Below, piece by piece: positions 30,911-40,408 of a DNA stretch of 64,000 nt. The first letter of the stretch is position 1. The number at the start of each line of letters is the position of its first letter. The stretch comes from Fibrobacterota bacterium. Lineage in GTDB: Bacteria > Fibrobacterota > Fibrobacteria > UBA5070. The notes under the pieces are model-generated. The model had not been told where the DNA came from. It made no database searches and saw only the letters and a program-made list of their open reading frames with translations. The stretch spans positions 62,001 through 126,000 of the forward strand of contig JADKBN010000015.1 in the NCBI GenBank assembly GCA_016715065.1, written 5' to 3'. Both the position numbers and the translations under genes were made by a program.

Positions 30911-31820
30911 GGGAAATTCCCTCCCTCGCCGCCGCCGTCTTCAAACGCTCGGCCAGTTCCCCCGCTCCCACCAGGGAGTGTTCCACCGGGCCCTCCCAGC
31001 GGTCGCGCACCACGCGGCCGTCGTGGTGGTCGCCCACCAAGCCGCGCAACAGCAAAGTGGGGCCATCCAGGGTGGCCAGGGCCGCCAAGGCGAGCTTGCA
31101 GCCACCACCCAAGGCGCGCATCAATTCGCGTTCCGCTTGGGCGCAAGGACGCACGGAAGGATCGCACGCTGATGACAAAATCCGACGGACATCGTCGCGG
31201 TCGGTCCGGCACTCCAAAGCCAGGATCCCTTGTCCAAAGGCTGGCAAGCACACCTCCGGATCCAGCCGGTGCGAGATGCGATCTCCCCATCCCAGGCGTT
31301 CCAGTCCGGCGCAGGCCAGCACGATGGCATCGAACCGCCCCTCCGAAAGCCGCCGAAGCCGGGTGTCCAGGTTCCCGCGCAGATCGGAAAACACCAGATC
31401 CGGCCGCGCATGGCGCAGCTGCGCGATGCGCCGCGGCGAGCCGGTCCCCACATGGGAGCCCTGCGCAAGGGCATCCAGGCCGCCCTGCGGACCGATCAAC
31501 GCATCGCGGGCATCTTCGCGCGCGAGGTAGTGGAGCTCGCAGCCCGGTGCGGTCTCGAAGGGGACATCCTTCAGGGAATGGATGGCGAAGTCCACCTCGC
31601 CGGCCACCAAGGCGGCCTCCAGTTCCTTCACGAACAATCCCGTTCCCGGCAGGGTCGCCAGGGGCGTGTGCTGGTCCTTGTCGCCATGCGTCTCGATGCG
31701 CACGCGCTCCACCGACAATCCCGGGTGGCGTTCCACCAGGCGATCGATCGCCCAGCCGGATTGCGTCCAGGCCAGCAGGGAGCCTCGCGTGCCGGCGCGC
31801 AACGCCACAGAATTTGTCAT
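30903..31820 (-). CDS. hemC: Hydroxymethylbilane synthase (porphobilinogen deaminase)
   Basis: 305 residues, full length. Polymerises four porphobilinogens. It shows LRAGTRGSLLAWTQS, IETHGDKDQ, GLFVKELEAALVAGEVDFAIHSLKDVP, GTGSPRRIAQL, LRGNLDTRL and the cofactor-attachment loop ALGGGCKLALAA, whose Cys binds dipyrromethane. The start ATG 31820 overlaps the hemA stop by 4 bp, implying coupled translation. Confidence 0.97.
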   Translation of the reverse strand: MTNSVALRAGTRGSLLAWTQSGWAIDRLVERHPGLSVERVRIETHGDKDQHTPLATLPGTGLFVKELEAALVAGEVDFAIHSLKDVPFETAPGCELHYLAREDARDALIGPQGGLDALAQGSHVGTGSPRRIAQLRHARPDLVFSDLRGNLDTRLRRLSEGRFDAIVLACAGLERLGWGDRISHRLDPEVCLPAFGQGILALECRTDRDDVRRILSSACDPSVRPCAQAERELMRALGGGCKLALAALATLDGPTLLLRGLVGDHHDGRVVRDRWEGPVEHSLVGAGELAERLKTAAAREGISLG

Positions 31821-33106
31821 GTCGCGTCCCCATGCAGAAAAAGTTCACGCAACGCCGCGGCCATTTCCTGCTCGCGGCCTTCCGAGGCGGCGTGGCGGGC
31901 GCCCACGGTGGGCGGGTGGAGGAACTTGTTGGCCAAGGCCTGGGCGAAGTCCTCCAGCACCATGCGCAGATCCTCCTCCGTTTGGGCTTGTCGCACCCGG
32001 TGGTGGAACCGGTCCACTTCGGCCTGGGCCACCGCGTGCACCTGCTCGCGCACCTGCGCCAGGATCGGCACCATGGACAAGGAACGCCACCAGATCCGGA
32101 ACGATTCCACATCGGTCGCCAAGAGCGACTCCGCCACCTGGGCTTCGCCGCCCCGGGAAAGACGATTTTTGTCCACCACCTGTTCCAGGTCGTCGATCCC
32201 GTACAGGAACACCCCCGGGCAGCGCGCCACTTCGGGATCGATGTCGCGAGGCGCGGCGATGTCCAGCAAAAACAACGGCCGACGGCGTCCCCGCATGGCC
32301 CAGACCGCCAAAGGCGGCGTGATGACGAATCCCGGCGATCCGGTGGCGGCCACCACCACGTCGCATTCGGCCAGCACCTTGTCCAGCGCGCCCAGTCCTT
32401 CGATGCGGCCCGGATGCAAGGTGGTGAACCGGCGCAGGTTTTCCGGCGTGCGGTTGGCGTACACGAACTTTCGGGCGCCCGCGCGGACAAATCCAGACAA
32501 TGCCAGTTCCGCCATTTCGCCGGCCCCGACGATGCCCACCGTGAGACGCTCCACGTTGCCGGAGATCTTGCGGGCCAGATCCACCGCGGCTCCGGCCACG
32601 GACAGGGCCCCTTCGCCCAGACGGGTCTGGGATCGTACACGCTTGGAGGCCGTCAGCGCCCCTTGCACCAGCTTCCCCAGGAAGAATCCACATTGACCCG
32701 CGTCGCGGCTGCGTTCCCAGGCAAGGCGGACCTGGCTCGGGATCTGGGTTTCGCCCAGCACCAGCGAATCCACCGAGGCCGCCACGCGGTAGATGTGTTC
32801 CACCGCCGCTTCGTGGTGGTGGACAAAGGCCCGATCGGTCCAGCCCGGCTCCAACCCGCAGACCTCGCTCCAGACCTCCAGCACCACCAGTGCGGTGCGT
32901 TCCGGGTCTTCAGATGCGGTCCAGACCTCCACGCGATTGCAGGTGGAAAGGACCACCACCTCACGAACACCCCGCGCGCGGATCAGGAGAGTCAGTTGGT
33001 CGGCGCGCTCCGGAGGAAGCAAGCATCGATCGCGCAATTCGGCCGGTGCGGTCTTCCAGGAAACCCCTGCGGCGCCGGCGTGGAACACGGGGCGCTCAGT
33101 ACCCAC
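31817..33106 (-). CDS. hemA: Glutamyl-tRNA reductase
   Basis: 429 residues. NADPH-dependent reduction of glutamyl-tRNA to glutamate-1-semialdehyde, the first committed step of the C5 pathway. It has VVVLSTCNRVEVW with the catalytic Cys, HIYRVAASVDSLVLGETQIPSQVR, a Rossmann segment VGIVGAGEMAELAL and the C-terminal dimerisation helices. It overlaps the upstream hemX-like gene by 11 bp. Together with hemL it shows that this organism makes heme precursors by the C5 route. Confidence 0.97.
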   Translation of the reverse strand: MGTERPVFHAGAAGVSWKTAPAELRDRCLLPPERADQLTLLIRARGVREVVVLSTCNRVEVWTASEDPERTALVVLEVWSEVCGLEPGWTDRAFVHHHEAAVEHIYRVAASVDSLVLGETQIPSQVRLAWERSRDAGQCGFFLGKLVQGALTASKRVRSQTRLGEGALSVAGAAVDLARKISGNVERLTVGIVGAGEMAELALSGFVRAGARKFVYANRTPENLRRFTTLHPGRIEGLGALDKVLAECDVVVAATGSPGFVITPPLAVWAMRGRRRPLFLLDIAAPRDIDPEVARCPGVFLYGIDDLEQVVDKNRLSRGGEAQVAESLLATDVESFRIWWRSLSMVPILAQVREQVHAVAQAEVDRFHHRVRQAQTEEDLRMVLEDFAQALANKFLHPPTVGARHAASEGREQEMAAALRELFLHGDAT

Positions 33107-33878
33107 CAGCGCCCACCCAGATCACCACGCCCACGGGCACGATTCCCACGAATCCCATCCACGCCGCGGCGCGGATGGAAAACGCCTCGCGACGACGCAA
33201 GGCCTGCAGGACCAGATTCCAGAGGACCGTGATCAACACCATGGAGAACTTGGGCAGCACCGTGTGGAGCTCCCTGCCCTGCGACACCATCCAGACCACC
33301 CCCAGCAGCCCCCCGACAAAAAGTGTCGCGGTGCCCACGATGGAGGCGGCCAGGAACAGGCGATCCAAGGTGGCCAGATCCGGCAAGCGCTGCGAAAGCC
33401 TGCCGAAGCGACGGGCGCGCAATTCGCGGTACTGCAAAAGCCAAGCGGCGGCCAACAACGAAGCCGCCACCAAAAAGGCCAATCCCGCCACCCCGCAGGT
33501 CACGTGCGCGGCGAACAGAACCGACTGCACGTGGACGGGCCAACGCGGAGGCTCGTGGTTGGCCGCAGAAAGCCCGCTTCCAAACGCGGCCAGGGTGAAA
33601 AACGGTGCCGCCAATGCGGAGGAGCGGGCGAGGTGTTCCAAGAGCAGGTAACTTCCAGCCAGCACCAAAGTCGCCAGGGAAAGGGCTTCCCACATGGTCC
33701 CGAAGGGAAGGCGATGCTGCAGCCAGGCGGTGGCCAGAAACAACACCCCGTGCAACCCAACCGCACCCACCCGCAAAGCCCGATATTCGGTGGGCTCGGC
33801 AGGAACCGCCGAAAACCACCTTCGGGCATGGAGCAAGGCCAATGCGGCGTAGACCGCCCAAGGGATCCAACGGACCAC
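33096..33878 (-). CDS. hemX: HemX/CcsA-like integral membrane protein
   Basis: 260 residues and about eight membrane segments, with the CcsA/HemX pattern: LPFGTMWEALSLATLVLAGSYLLLE in the middle, VHVQSVLFAAHVTCGVAGLAFLVAA, and a C-terminal WMGFVGIVPVGVVIW. Membrane His residues (VHVQS, AAHVT) could bind heme, as in cytochrome c assembly relatives. HemX of Bacillus is encoded next to hemA and lowers HemA levels; the same adjacency is seen here, so that role is plausible. GTG 33878 is chosen as start, just after the upstream stop; the RBS is weak. Confidence 0.75.
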   Translation of the reverse strand: MVRWIPWAVYAALALLHARRWFSAVPAEPTEYRALRVGAVGLHGVLFLATAWLQHRLPFGTMWEALSLATLVLAGSYLLLEHLARSSALAAPFFTLAAFGSGLSAANHEPPRWPVHVQSVLFAAHVTCGVAGLAFLVAASLLAAAWLLQYRELRARRFGRLSQRLPDLATLDRLFLAASIVGTATLFVGGLLGVVWMVSQGRELHTVLPKFSMVLITVLWNLVLQALRRREAFSIRAAAWMGFVGIVPVGVVIWVGAGGY

Positions 33879-33886
33879 CTCGTGGA

Positions 33887-34669
33887 TCAGGGCACGACCT
33901 CCCACACCAGCACCGCGATGAATTTGGGCTTTTCCTGCAGGTACGAAGCCAACGTCTGCTCGCGGACCGTTCCCGCTTGGGAAGCGTGGCGCAAGACCGG
34001 AACGGCCCCGGCCTTCTCCGAAAGGAATCCCACATGCAAGACCGGATACCCCTCCACCTTGCCCACCAGTCCCACCGCCCGCAACCGGGTGGAATCCGAA
34101 GGCTTGGAAAACCGCTCGATGGCTTTGGCGCGCATCAGGACCGGCAGATGAACCACGGTGTCTTCCACCGGGTATCCCCGCTTGCCATAGAACGCCTTTC
34201 TGTCGAGGCGACGCTCCAAGATCGTGTCTCCAAGAAGACGCAGCACTTTCTGGTGCGAAGCGTTGCGAACCAGCCATTCGCTTTCCGTGAAGTGGTTGCG
34301 CCAGCGCCATGCCACCTCTCCCGTCCGGTAGCGGATGGAATCCATGCGGGGGAGAATTCCTGCCGAATCCTTGGCGGAGGCCAATGCCAGGGAGGTTTCC
34401 AGGTAGGTGACGCAGTCAAACACATCCATGCGAAGGCGCGGCTTGGGCTCGCCCTTGAGAGAATCCCCTTCGCCCAGCGGCCCCAGCAGGTAGGGCCTGC
34501 CCAGCAACGCTCGGCTGGCCGCTTCGGTTCGCTGGGACAACGTTCCCACGGGCAGCGTCCGGATGATCCTTCCCGCCACCGCCAAGGTGGAATCAGGCAC
34601 CGGCAGAGAAACTCCAGCCAGGGCCAGTGGAGCGAGCAAGCCTAGAGCAGCCAACAACTTGGAGACCAT
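33887..34669 (-). CDS. Exported DUF1460 amidase-like protein
   Basis: 260 residues with an N-terminal signal peptide (VSKLLAALGLLAPLALAGV). The body resembles DUF1460, an NlpC/P60-related N-acetylmuramoyl-L-alanine-amidase-like fold: MDVFDCVTYLETSLALA contains the probable catalytic Cys, and VHLPVLMRAKAIERF and PVLHVGFL the strand with the probable His. It is predicted to act on peptidoglycan in the periplasm. It is the first gene of the transcript leading into the heme genes, ending 8 bp before hemX; no functional link to heme is known. Confidence 0.72.
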   Translation of the reverse strand: MVSKLLAALGLLAPLALAGVSLPVPDSTLAVAGRIIRTLPVGTLSQRTEAASRALLGRPYLLGPLGEGDSLKGEPKPRLRMDVFDCVTYLETSLALASAKDSAGILPRMDSIRYRTGEVAWRWRNHFTESEWLVRNASHQKVLRLLGDTILERRLDRKAFYGKRGYPVEDTVVHLPVLMRAKAIERFSKPSDSTRLRAVGLVGKVEGYPVLHVGFLSEKAGAVPVLRHASQAGTVREQTLASYLQEKPKFIAVLVWEVVP

Positions 34670-34848
34670 ATGGACACAAAGGTCCAAAAGCAGATCCGCT
34701 TTCCCAAGGCCCGGGAGTCTTGCTATCTTGTGGACCGAAGCGACGTCCAAACTGCCATTTTGGCCCTGGACCTCTATTTTCCGGCTACGCCAGTAGCCCA
34801 TCTCCACGCCGGAGGAATCCTCTTCCGGCGGCTTGCAGGAGTTCACCA

Positions 34849-35511
34849 ATGCCCAGAACTGAAATCGACCTTTCCCTTTGGCAGGACTTCCGTGGGAAGG
34901 ACGAAGGCGTCCTCATCCACATCAACACCAGCCGCGAGGCGGTCATGCCGGTCCGGGACGCCCTGGACGAGTTCAAGAAGGGACAGCAGACCGAGCCCAA
35001 CTACGAGACCGGGACTTTTGGATTGGTGGGACCTTCGCAGGTCCAATTGCGTAATTCGCTGGTGAAGAACAAGAAGCGCTACATCTTGTTTGGAACCTTC
35101 TACGAGGGATTGTCGGAAGCCTACAAAGGCAAGTTCCTGCTGGTGGGCTACATGCGCATCGACAAGGTCCGCGACGTCAAGAAGCTGCACCTGCGCAGGT
35201 GGGCACTTCGCACCGGTACGGCCGACGAACTCCTCTCGCGCTATTTTGAAATGGACAACTGCTGGGCCCTCTACTCCAACGAGATGCGTTTCTTCTCTCC
35301 GGAAGACTCCATCGAAGTGACCCCGGAACTGGCCAAGAAGTGGGGCGCCAAGAGCAAGCTCAACAAGCAAGCCCGCCTGAGCCTGACGGCCGACCAGACA
35401 CACGCCGTGCTGGAACAGCTGCGCGCCAAGACCGACATGACCGAGGAATACATCGCCACCGTCCGTGAATTCCAGGAATTCCTGAAGGAAGAAGAAGGCG
35501 AAGAAGACTAA
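34849..35511 (+). CDS. Conserved-looking cytoplasmic protein, function unknown
   Basis: 220 residues, soluble, no signal peptide or membrane segment. ATG 34849 has AGGAG 7 nt upstream. Mixed alpha/beta, with a central stretch KRYILFGTFYEGL...KFLLVGYMRIDKVRDVKKLHLRRW, a helical part, and a very acidic tail (EEEGEED). No family is recognised. Codon use matches the host. It is divergent from the DUF1460 gene and followed by a very strong terminator, so it is monocistronic and probably well expressed. Confidence 0.7.
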   Translation: MPRTEIDLSLWQDFRGKDEGVLIHINTSREAVMPVRDALDEFKKGQQTEPNYETGTFGLVGPSQVQLRNSLVKNKKRYILFGTFYEGLSEAYKGKFLLVGYMRIDKVRDVKKLHLRRWALRTGTADELLSRYFEMDNCWALYSNEMRFFSPEDSIEVTPELAKKWGAKSKLNKQARLSLTADQTHAVLEQLRAKTDMTEEYIATVREFQEFLKEEEGEED

Positions 35512-35567
35512 ATCCGTCGGCTCCCGAAAGCCGATGGGCCTTGCGGGAGCGACGAACGCGAATGAGG

Positions 35568-35610
35568 AAAGCCCTCGGCCCAGGATGACTGGGCCGAGGG
35601 CTTTTTGTTT
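35568..35610 (+). terminator. Strong rho-independent terminator
   Basis: A 16-bp perfect stem, AAAGCCCTCGGCCCAG (35568-35583) with its complement at 35589-35604, a 5-nt loop, and TTTTTGTTTTTG after it. It marks the host-like side of the boundary to the AT-rich block. Confidence 0.93.
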
Positions 35611-35925
35611 TTGGGTTGTCCCGCTAGAATTTGATGCGCACGTCATCTCGAGGATCCGTACTCAGGGTCCAATTTGGTTGGATGGTCTGGATCCGTAGGT
35701 CCCCTTTGGTGGAGATCGTTGCAAGGCAATAGCTATTGTTTTCTCTAAATAAAATTCAACGCCAATCCAAACAATCGAATTTCCAAGTCGAGATTGTCTC
35801 TTTCATTTGCGAGCAACTTAAAAAGTGTTTTTGGGGCAAGATCAATATGAACCATTCCGATGGACACGGAAGACGGGTGGACTATTCGCATGTGTCACCC
35901 TCAGGTTCCGGACATTCATCTTCCC
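35611..35925. other. AT-rich stretch without a recognisable gene
   Basis: Base composition drops sharply from about 35735. Short frames here have no RBS and no coherent protein features. No tRNA, att-like duplication or integrase was seen at this edge. Confidence 0.5.
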
Positions 35926-36225
35926 CTATACCTTCAAACACCGGACCCAGCTCCCGCCACGTTTGCCGACCTGGTTCTGGGCCTTTGCCTTCCTGGCCTC
36001 GATGCACATTTTTCCTTTCCATGGATCGTGCATTCCTTCCCAAAAGGATACATGCCAATATTTATCTTGGCAGGGCATGGAAACGTGGCGCAATTCTTTT
36101 TCCGTCCAAGGATGACTTTCCCAAATTCCACAAATAGCGTCTTTCTGCCGTTTCAATGCAACAGCCGCATCAAATTTCTCACAATCCCATCCTATACAAT
36201 CACGCCATTGGGGAAGCCTAGTCAA
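35926..36225 (-). CDS. Small Cys/Trp-rich hypothetical protein
   Basis: 99 residues, starting at TTG 36225, which overlaps the upstream stop (TTGA), with AGGTGA about 8 nt upstream. It has five Cys and eight Trp (QWRDCIGWDCEKF, ICGIWESHPW, YWHVSFWEGMHDPWKG) and a basic C-terminus. No signal peptide. The composition looks like real coding sequence, but the start is weak; it could instead be the displaced C-terminus of the 36222-37020 gene after a frameshift. Last gene of the AT-rich operon. Confidence 0.45.
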   Translation of the reverse strand: MTRLPQWRDCIGWDCEKFDAAVALKRQKDAICGIWESHPWTEKELRHVSMPCQDKYWHVSFWEGMHDPWKGKMCIEARKAKAQNQVGKRGGSWVRCLKV

Positions 36226-37020
36226 TCTAGCATCACCTGAAATCCCCCCAATTTATCAACATAAAAACAACTCGCTAATCCATTTCTGTTCCATTTAGTA
36301 CAGACGGTATCAAATTCGTGGACAGGTGGACCGCCAATGGTTGCACATCCAGTCCAGTCTCCGTATGAGAAACAATCCTTATATTTGCCAACTCGAGAAT
36401 AAACATCACAAGCAGGCCACCTTGCATCCTGATAGTCCTCAAATCCAGAATTCAAATCTGGAGCGCCTCGAATCTTTTTATTAACACCAGAATCAATGGC
36501 GATAGTCAGCGCGGAAAGACTCACATCCATTTTAGATTCTCCTAATTCTGGCTCGCCAAGATAAACTTGCCAATCACCTGATTCGCCTGCTTGATAGGCC
36601 ATTACAAAGACCTCAGAGTATTGGATGCCACTCGAAATTTCGCTCTTCCATGGAACCTCGAAACGATATTTGCAAAAATGATGATCAGCTATTTTAGCTT
36701 CAAATCGCCCCTCCCCCTTCTTTACAAATTTCCGAATCTCTTTCCATGCATTATTTTTTAAGTTTCCATTGCCGGTCTGCCTAGCTAATATTTTCAAAAG
36801 CACAGATTGAATCTCTTCTTGGCACGAGACGTTCTTTGAGGCATTAAATTTAATCTCTCCAATCTTCTCGGAGAATGAGAATGTTCGATAATCTCCAACA
36901 TGCAAGCTCTTCTCATATCTTTCATTCGCCCCATCTGTATTTGTTTCCCCAATGAAATACTCCCACTCACCAGAATTGCCAAGTGGATATCCGAAAGGCT
37001 CCTTCGGAAAGAATCAGCAT
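36222..37020 (-). pseudogene. Hypothetical protein with one probable frameshift
   Basis: The long frame (36222-36905 and open back to 37013) has no ATG or GTG at its 5' end. A strong GGGGGAGG (37027-37034) precedes ATG 37018-37020 in another frame (MLILSEGAF). Joining the two near 36993-37003 gives a continuous protein of about 265 residues (MLILSEGAFGYPLGNSGEW...). No domain is recognised; the C-terminus is Cys-rich (WPACDVY, YKDCFSYGDWTGCATIGG). Codon use and low GC match the toxin-like gene upstream. It lies 14 bp after the 37034 gene and may be a second accessory or immunity protein. Confidence 0.5.
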
Positions 37021-37033
37021 TGCGATCCTCCCC

Positions 37034-37678
37034 CTACCATAGCGTCTGGCGGTTTTGGAAAAAATCTCTAGCAACTTTTTTACTCCCAATATCTGACACG
37101 AGAATTTTCCCGTGACCATCGATAAATAATCCGGATTCAGATTGACTTTGCCCATTCATCCGTCCAGGTTCATCACTAGTGGTACTCGAATTCATCACAT
37201 ACCGTTCGGAATTTGAATCCAATTTCGAAACAAAAACTTCCCCCCCATTTATGATCTTCCTGTCCAGCAAGTAAATGCCACTTGCACTTACATATGCATT
37301 TATCCCCATAAGATTGATCGTTCTCGGATTTTCCGAAGACTCCTCACGACATGCTTCGGGCAGATCCTTTTCTACTTGAATCACAAACTTCAAGCCGAAA
37401 ACCATTCTTGCTGTTGCACTGCTCAATTGGGATGCGCCCATTTGTCTGATTGTTAGAAGATATTGAATGCCATCCCATTTGCCTGCCACAGCGAGTGAAC
37501 AATGAGAGCTTACACCAACAACCCCCCTGATTTCATCTCCTTTGTTTGAGAAAATTGCGCGATCATACGCCGACAAAGTCCCTGGCGGACTCCATTGACC
37601 GTACAACATCATCGGAATGAATAGAAAAAGCATATGATATCGCGGCGATTTTAGCATGGCGAAGAACGTATTAATCAT
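37034..37678 (-). CDS. Exported small protein, candidate immunity protein
   Basis: 214 residues with an N-terminal signal peptide (MLKSPRYHMLFLFIPMMLYG, after an optional 7 residues), so it is predicted to be periplasmic. The mature part is beta-rich with no family recognised. Its ATG overlaps the restored stop of the peptidoglycan-hydrolase-like gene (ATGA at 37678-37675). A signal-peptide-bearing small protein coupled directly downstream of a cell-wall hydrolase is the usual arrangement of a periplasmic immunity protein. That role is inferred from position only. Confidence 0.6.
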   Translation of the reverse strand: MINTFFAMLKSPRYHMLFLFIPMMLYGQWSPPGTLSAYDRAIFSNKGDEIRGVVGVSSHCSLAVAGKWDGIQYLLTIRQMGASQLSSATARMVFGLKFVIQVEKDLPEACREESSENPRTINLMGINAYVSASGIYLLDRKIINGGEVFVSKLDSNSERYVMNSSTTSDEPGRMNGQSQSESGLFIDGHGKILVSDIGSKKVARDFFQNRQTLW

Positions 37679-40365
37679 GGATGCGTTATGATTGAGGGGT
37701 AGCCTTCACTATCACGCAAATTGTGATTCGCTCCGTTTATATCTTTAGCGCTCCCTCCGTCACGAAGATCTATCTCGCTATACCGCCCTTCCGTAATTTG
37801 CGGCTTTTCACCAATCTGCGCAAGTGAGTCCGATATTAATGATAGAGATCTTAAAAATCGAATTGGATGAAAGTAGATAGCATTATCAGATTTCGGAAAA
37901 CTGGGGACATTTCTCTCGCCACTTCATCCCACCAAGAATAGGCGTCAAGTTCGTCGGGCTCCCATCGGTATCCACTTTTTCTACGTCATTTTTTTGCATA
38001 ACTCGTTTACCCGCCCAAACGGATTGTTTAGCAATCCGGATATTCTCTAGCGATCTTTGAATGACTTCAGATTCCTTCCCGTTTATCAATTTCGAGCCTG
38101 CCTGTAAAATTTCTGCTTGGGATTCCGACTTTTGCAAATCCGCCTCCACGCTTCGTAAAATAGCCTCCCTGGCCATGTCTGCACCATCCCTTAGAATTGA
38201 AATTGCGCTCTCGATCACACTTCTCTTAGATTGCAGGGCCTTGACCGGCTCATATTCGTTTTTAACCGGGCCAATCTGACATGGAATAATAGTCCTGCGG
38301 ATTGCCCATCGCGGACTTGGAGTATCCAAATACGGTTGCGCGATTATTTCTGCCCAGAGGAAATCTTTATCGTTAGGCACAGAATACTCAAGAAAGGGAC
38401 CCTGATTTTTGAAAATTTTTGTTTCTAAAATCCGTGCGTCTTCTGAGATCACTTTGACCTTCCACGTTATTTGTGCTAGGCTTCCTCCCTCAGTTCCGTT
38501 TGTTACGCTTTCAACTTGAAAAAGAGATGTTTCCCCTAAGATCGCATATGTATCACCTTGCATGATCGTATTTACCATGAAAATGGTGTCCGTATAGTTT
38601 GGTATGGCTGGGGAAATGGTAAGAACCGCCTTTCGCTTTTTCTCAGGCGGCATGATTTCATCTGATAGCACGTCCCTTTCTGAGAAAATTTCGAAATGAA
38701 TCCCTTTTTCGTTTCCCATATTCCCAACCTTGCCAACCGCCTCCCCCGGAAGAATCGGGACCGAACAATTTACAATCCCTCCACTCTTCATAACTGTATG
38801 GCTATCTGCATACAACTTATTTTGGAAAAATCTTTGCAGCCAAGGAGTATCTTTTATGCCAATTGACGTAAACTCTTGATCCGCTAGATGCATTAGAAGA
38901 GTATACACAGGAAATCCCTTGCATCTCTGAAACAAATGTTCGATTAGAACAAAATTAGTACTTGCTTGATTGGCTCCTGATTTTTTGGCTTGACTGGCCT
39001 GCATGAGTCGCGCAGCGACAATTGTGCCAGCCATTGGAGCCAAAGCCATTTCACTCGGGTTCGCAGCAGGCAAATGGATTCCACTATGCCACTGCATGCT
39101 TCCACTCACAAGGAACTTGCCTAGATTATTCGGTTCGGCTATTCGCTGCGAAACTGCGTGAAATTCCAGGGGATGCATTCGCCCAAAGCTAGAAGTTCTT
39201 TGCTCGCCCAGTGGACAGCAAGATTGTGATTGGATGAAATGCTCAAAAAATGAGGCCTGAACAAGTGTATATGTCAAATAACTCTTCCTCGAGTCCGAAT
39301 TAGCTTCAGGAATTTCAGCAGGGTCGGCGCCAGCCAAGGGAAAATTTCTAGAAATGATGGTCCGGTCATCTTTTAGTAACTTTTGGAATTCGATGTATTT
39401 CTTCCATCCACGTATGACTTGGCAGCCTGCAGAATTGTTTTCTACTTTTTCTCCGCTTCCTCCATAATGGATATTTATTCCTGCATCAACCTCCAATATT
39501 GAATACTCCCCGGCATCGAAGATGTTATTTTGATTCACATCTCTAGCCACAAAAGTGTCATTGCTACGCAGCCCCAGGTAAGCTTTCCTCTGCTTGTAAC
39601 CGGCTGTTAGGAGAGAATAGCGGTTCGCCTTGTTCCATTCTTCCAGCTGATCCGCGCTCATTCGTCTATATGTAATCGATTTATCCTCATTCACAGTGAT
39701 TGTGACGGGAACAGTTATCATTTTTACCTTAGGTTCGTCCTTCTTTTTATTGTCAGCGCTGTCGGCCTCGGTTTTTTTGTCATCTTTCTCTTCCGATAGG
39801 TCACCCTCCTTTTCTGTTCCTTTTTCGTCCTTTTTGTCACCTTTTTCTGATTTCTTCTTCGGCGCAACAGTAGTAAAAACTGATTTATCACTTCCGGCGG
39901 GAATTCATATGTAGGTGGGTTGGTATCGCTTTTGTCATACTTTTCCCCGTAGCCAATCCCTTCTTTCTCTCCTTTTTTTGGCTGAACGCTATCAGTTACG
40001 AAATATTTTGTATTGTGAACTGCTAGAAAATACCTATAGCAGCCCTCTAGAAGAATCGGCGCTCTTCCTGTGGAGTAATCAAGTGAAGCGTCGAACGCGT
40101 AAACAACTTTTAATCCTCTCTCTATTCGCGCTACAAAAATCATATCATCGTACTGCCCTTGAACATTTTTTTCTCTCACCTCGCCAAGGAATAAACCCCT
40201 AACCCCGATGATATTGACCTCCATCTCACCTGTTCGCCATGGATGAGTTGCTTCGGTTTTAGTCTCCTGCAAACTGATCATCCGTTTCCACGATGCCTTC
40301 AGACAATCGTAGACATACTCTTGAATTCTTTTGTCTTCGCTTAGTCCCTCAATTAATGATCTCAT
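37675..40365 (-). pseudogene. Two-domain peptidoglycan-hydrolase-like protein (candidate toxin), two frameshifts
   Basis: ATG 40365 has AGGAG upstream. Read through two frame changes (near 39891-39900 and 37905-37920) it encodes about 895 residues. In order: an N-terminal domain (GCYRYFLAVHNT); a K/E/D-rich charged linker (39.73-39.89 kb); a segment AYLGLRSNDTFVARDVN leading to GINIHYGG and NNSAGCQVI, matching the His ... SxGC active-site pattern of YkuD-type L,D-transpeptidases (Cys codon about 39424); and an M23/LytM-like zinc peptidase with HSGIHLP, APMAGTIVAA, LLMHL and GIHFEIF, where the usual metal Asp of HxxxD is His. A helical C-terminus follows. No signal peptide is present, as expected for a specialised-secretion cargo. 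The restored stop overlaps the 37678 gene. Confidence 0.65.
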
Positions 40366-40408
40366 GTCTTTCTCCTAAAATTTATTTCCGCGTACCCTTA
40401 AAACGAAA

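Noticed and set aside
28670..33232. 1520-codon open frame on the plus strand opposite the heme genes
   Set aside because: Antisense to five well-supported genes; Arg/Gln/His-rich, with no recognisable fold.
34627..34848. Longer N-terminus for the 34849 gene
   Set aside because: The upstream in-frame part is Pro/Arg-rich, overlaps the divergent gene's start, and ATG 34849 has a well-placed AGGAG.
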